From NCBI RefSeq assembly GCF_003062295.1, contig NZ_PYCN01000005.1:1-64000 (forward strand): a DNA stretch of 64,000 nucleotides. Reading direction: 5' to 3'. The stretch is from Bradyrhizobium algeriense (GTDB taxonomy: Bacteria; Pseudomonadota; Alphaproteobacteria; Rhizobiales; Xanthobacteraceae). The notes beneath the pieces were generated by a model. That model ran no database searches. It saw nothing but the letters and a program-made list of their open reading frames with translations, and was not told the DNA's origin. Of the stretch, positions 62,543 through 64,000 are shown in pieces. The position numbers were made by a program, and so were the translations under genes. The stretch's first letter is position 1; each line of letters begins with the position of its first letter.

Positions 62543-63544
62543 ATGGGTTTGGAGGACGGGTTGCGACTTCTCAGTATGCTGGCCGGCGCGTGTCTCTTGC
62601 TGTTTCCGGCCGCCCTTCAAGCCCAGACCGTCTGGGACATGCCAACGGAATACCCGCAAAACGCGATGCCGGGCGTTGGCCTGACGGCCTTCACAAAATA
62701 CGTCGCCGAATCCAGCGCAGGCAAACTCGAGATCAGGCCGAGCTTCGATGCCAAGGCCGGCATCAAATCGGCCGGCATGCTCGCCGCGATTGCGGAAGGC
62801 CGGGTGCAGGCCGGCGATGCGTTCGCCGGCGCGCTCGAGGCCGAAGACCCGATCTTTGCGCTACCCTCGCTGCCGTTTCTGGTGACGTCGACCGCCGACG
62901 CCAAGCGCCTTGCCGACATCGCGCGACCGCATCTTGCGGCGGCGTTGCAGAAGAAAGGCCTGCGGCTGCTTTATCTGACGCCCTGGCCGCCCTCAGGCAT
63001 TTGGTCGAAGACGCCGCTGACGTCACCGCCCGACCTCGCGGGGCTTTCCATTCGCACCTATGACAGGACCTCAACCGAGGTATTCCTAAGCGTCGCTGCC
63101 AAGGCCGCATCGATCAGTTTCGCGGACACGATGCCGAAACTGGTCGACGGCAGCATCAACGCGGTGTTGTCGTCGGGAGACGGCGGCGCCGGCCGCAAGC
63201 TTTGGGAATATCTGCCCTGTTTCAGTGAAATCACCTATTCGCTGCCGCTTTCGATCGCGAGCGTCAATCGGGCGGCCTATGACGGTTTGAGCCCGGACAC
63301 GCGAGCCGCGGTCGATGCCGCCAGCCGTCAAACCGAGAGCGAATTGTGGCTCGCTCTGTCGACCCGGCTGGATGAGAACTATCAACGCATGCGCCAGAAC
63401 GGCGTTACGATCGATTCAAATCCCGAGCCGTTGATCGTTGAAGCGCTGCGAACGGGAGCGGCGGCGGCGCAGCGTGCCTGGTGCACCCGGTCGGGGGCCG
63501 TCTGCGCCGAGATTCTCGACGCCTTCAAGGCCGGCAAACCATAG
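62543..63544 (+). CDS. Orphan TRAP-type substrate-binding protein (DctP family)
   Basis: 333 aa. A Sec signal (LSMLAGACLLLFPAALQAQ) precedes a DctP-like body (FTKYVAESSAGKLEIRPSFD; DLAGLSIRTYDRTSTEVFLS with the substrate-binding Arg; MPKLVDGSINAVLSSGDGG). No DctQ or DctM gene is adjacent. It may serve one of the two TRAP systems upstream or a distant one. Two cysteines near the C-terminus (AWCTRSGAVCAEI) could form a disulfide. Confidence 0.82.
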   Translation: MGLEDGLRLLSMLAGACLLLFPAALQAQTVWDMPTEYPQNAMPGVGLTAFTKYVAESSAGKLEIRPSFDAKAGIKSAGMLAAIAEGRVQAGDAFAGALEAEDPIFALPSLPFLVTSTADAKRLADIARPHLAAALQKKGLRLLYLTPWPPSGIWSKTPLTSPPDLAGLSIRTYDRTSTEVFLSVAAKAASISFADTMPKLVDGSINAVLSSGDGGAGRKLWEYLPCFSEITYSLPLSIASVNRAAYDGLSPDTRAAVDAASRQTESELWLALSTRLDENYQRMRQNGVTIDSNPEPLIVEALRTGAAAAQRAWCTRSGAVCAEILDAFKAGKP

Positions 63545-63590
63545 CGGCCTGGACGACGGCGCCAGCGATTACGAGATTGCGGTACAGCGC

Positions 63591-63704
63591 TCGCGGCCCT
63601 GTTGCTTTGCCATCGCCGGCCACGACGGCTCGGTGCGGGGATTGCCGCGCTTGGGAGCCTGATGAGTTTCCTGCGTCTGGCCGTGGATGCAGAACGGACA
63701 TGAC
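63591..63704 (+). pseudogene. Duplicated, decayed 3' end of the upstream MFS gene
   Basis: CCFAIAGHDGS matches LCFALAGHDGA of the MFS C-terminus at 62389 onward; after an internal deletion and frame change, ALGSLMSFLRLAVDAERT matches ALGSVMSFLRLTVGAPNST, including a shared 17-base GATGAGTTTCCTGCGTC block and the following ACATGAC stop region. The remainder of the 63545-63849 gap has no gene. Confidence 0.75.
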
Positions 63705-63849
63705 AGCCATGCGACGAGCACACGCAACACCGGCGGATCGGCTTTCTTCCCTACCGTAATCACGCATTTTCTTGATTTGAACGATTCCAGGTTGCAGGCC
63801 AGATTGCGCCGGGTCTCGACCGATGGGTCAGACGAACAGGGGATACGCG

Positions 63850-64000
63850 ATGGCAAACCTCACAATTAACGGCAAAACAATCAATGTGGACGTCGAAGAC
63901 GACACCCCACTGCTTTGGGCGATCAGGGAAAATGTTGGACTGACCGGCACCAAATACGGGTGCGGCATCGCACTATGCGGTGCCTGCACTGTGCATGTAG
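63850..64000 (+). CDS. [2Fe-2S] subunit of a xanthine dehydrogenase/isoquinoline 1-oxidoreductase-type enzyme, 5' part
   Basis: The first 50 codons are present and the gene runs off the window. [20 protein letters not shown] starts a plant-type ferredoxin fold and [15 protein letters not shown] contains the C-x4-C-x2-C cluster motif. This is the small iron-sulfur subunit (IorA/CoxS type) of a molybdenum hydroxylase; the large subunit is expected just downstream. AGGGG precedes the ATG. Confidence 0.85.
   Translation, partial: MANLTINGKTINVDVEDDTPLLWAIRENVGLTGTKYGCGIALCGACTVHV

Overview
The window reads as chromosomal DNA of a Bradyrhizobium-like alphaproteobacterium (inference). It is GC-rich and dense in TRAP and ABC importers. 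It carries a Bjgb-type haemoglobin inside a nitrate-assimilation operon, HWE-kinase and EcfG-type stress signatures, and several palindromic repeat families familiar from rhizobial intergenic DNA. No rRNA, tRNA or CRISPR array was seen.

Layout. 1-44: start of an IS1182-like transposase cut by the window edge. 415-8158 (-): nrtABC-haemoglobin-FAD reductase-nasC behind a sigma54-like promoter and a structured leader. 8.3-12.3 kb: intradiol dioxygenase, serine esterase, HWE histidine kinase. 12.4-15.3 kb (-): TRAP transporter 1. 16.2-18.1 kb: XRE regulator, broken GST gene, enoyl-CoA hydratase. 18.3-25.4 kb (-): CoA-transferase, TRAP transporter 2, alcohol dehydrogenase and beta-decarboxylating dehydrogenase, possibly one organic-acid pathway. 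25.5-30.2 kb: stress-promoter-driven glycogen synthase, patatin-like lipase, 3-hydroxybutyrate dehydrogenase, LysR. 30.3-34.3 kb: AT-richer orphan ABC permease, DUF899 protein, peroxiredoxin-like protein, small periplasmic protein, cupin. 34.3-42.9 kb: two overlapping convergent MFS genes, PRC-barrel protein, glycogen-debranching-like enzyme, ABC exporter and a GT4 glycosyltransferase, with back-to-back EcfG-type promoters between the last two.

42.9-50.4 kb: alkylsulfatase-like hydrolase, Baeyer-Villiger-type monooxygenase, frameshifted acyl-CoA dehydrogenase, divergent IclR regulator, TctC-type binding protein, DUF1772 protein. 50.6-56.9 kb: a split ABC importer with a TetR regulator, an SDR-like protein, a GNAT and a DapA-family lyase. 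Two matching inverted-repeat operators flank the tetR gene, so the whole block looks like one regulon of unknown substrate; this is the best candidate for an undescribed system. 56.9-60.9 kb (-): Fe(III)/spermidine-class ABC importer. 61.1-64 kb: DHA2-type MFS, orphan TRAP binding protein, a duplicated 3' remnant of the MFS gene, and the start of an isoquinoline-oxidoreductase-type [2Fe-2S] subunit.

How it fits together. Two regulatory themes stand out. Nitrogen control (sigma54-like promoter plus leader) sits ahead of nitrate uptake and reduction. Perfect GGAAC-N16-CGTT promoters sit ahead of glgA and of the glycosyltransferase, tying storage or surface carbohydrate metabolism to the general stress response. 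Start codons were moved inward from the longest frame wherever a Shine-Dalgarno sequence or conserved N-terminus called for it.
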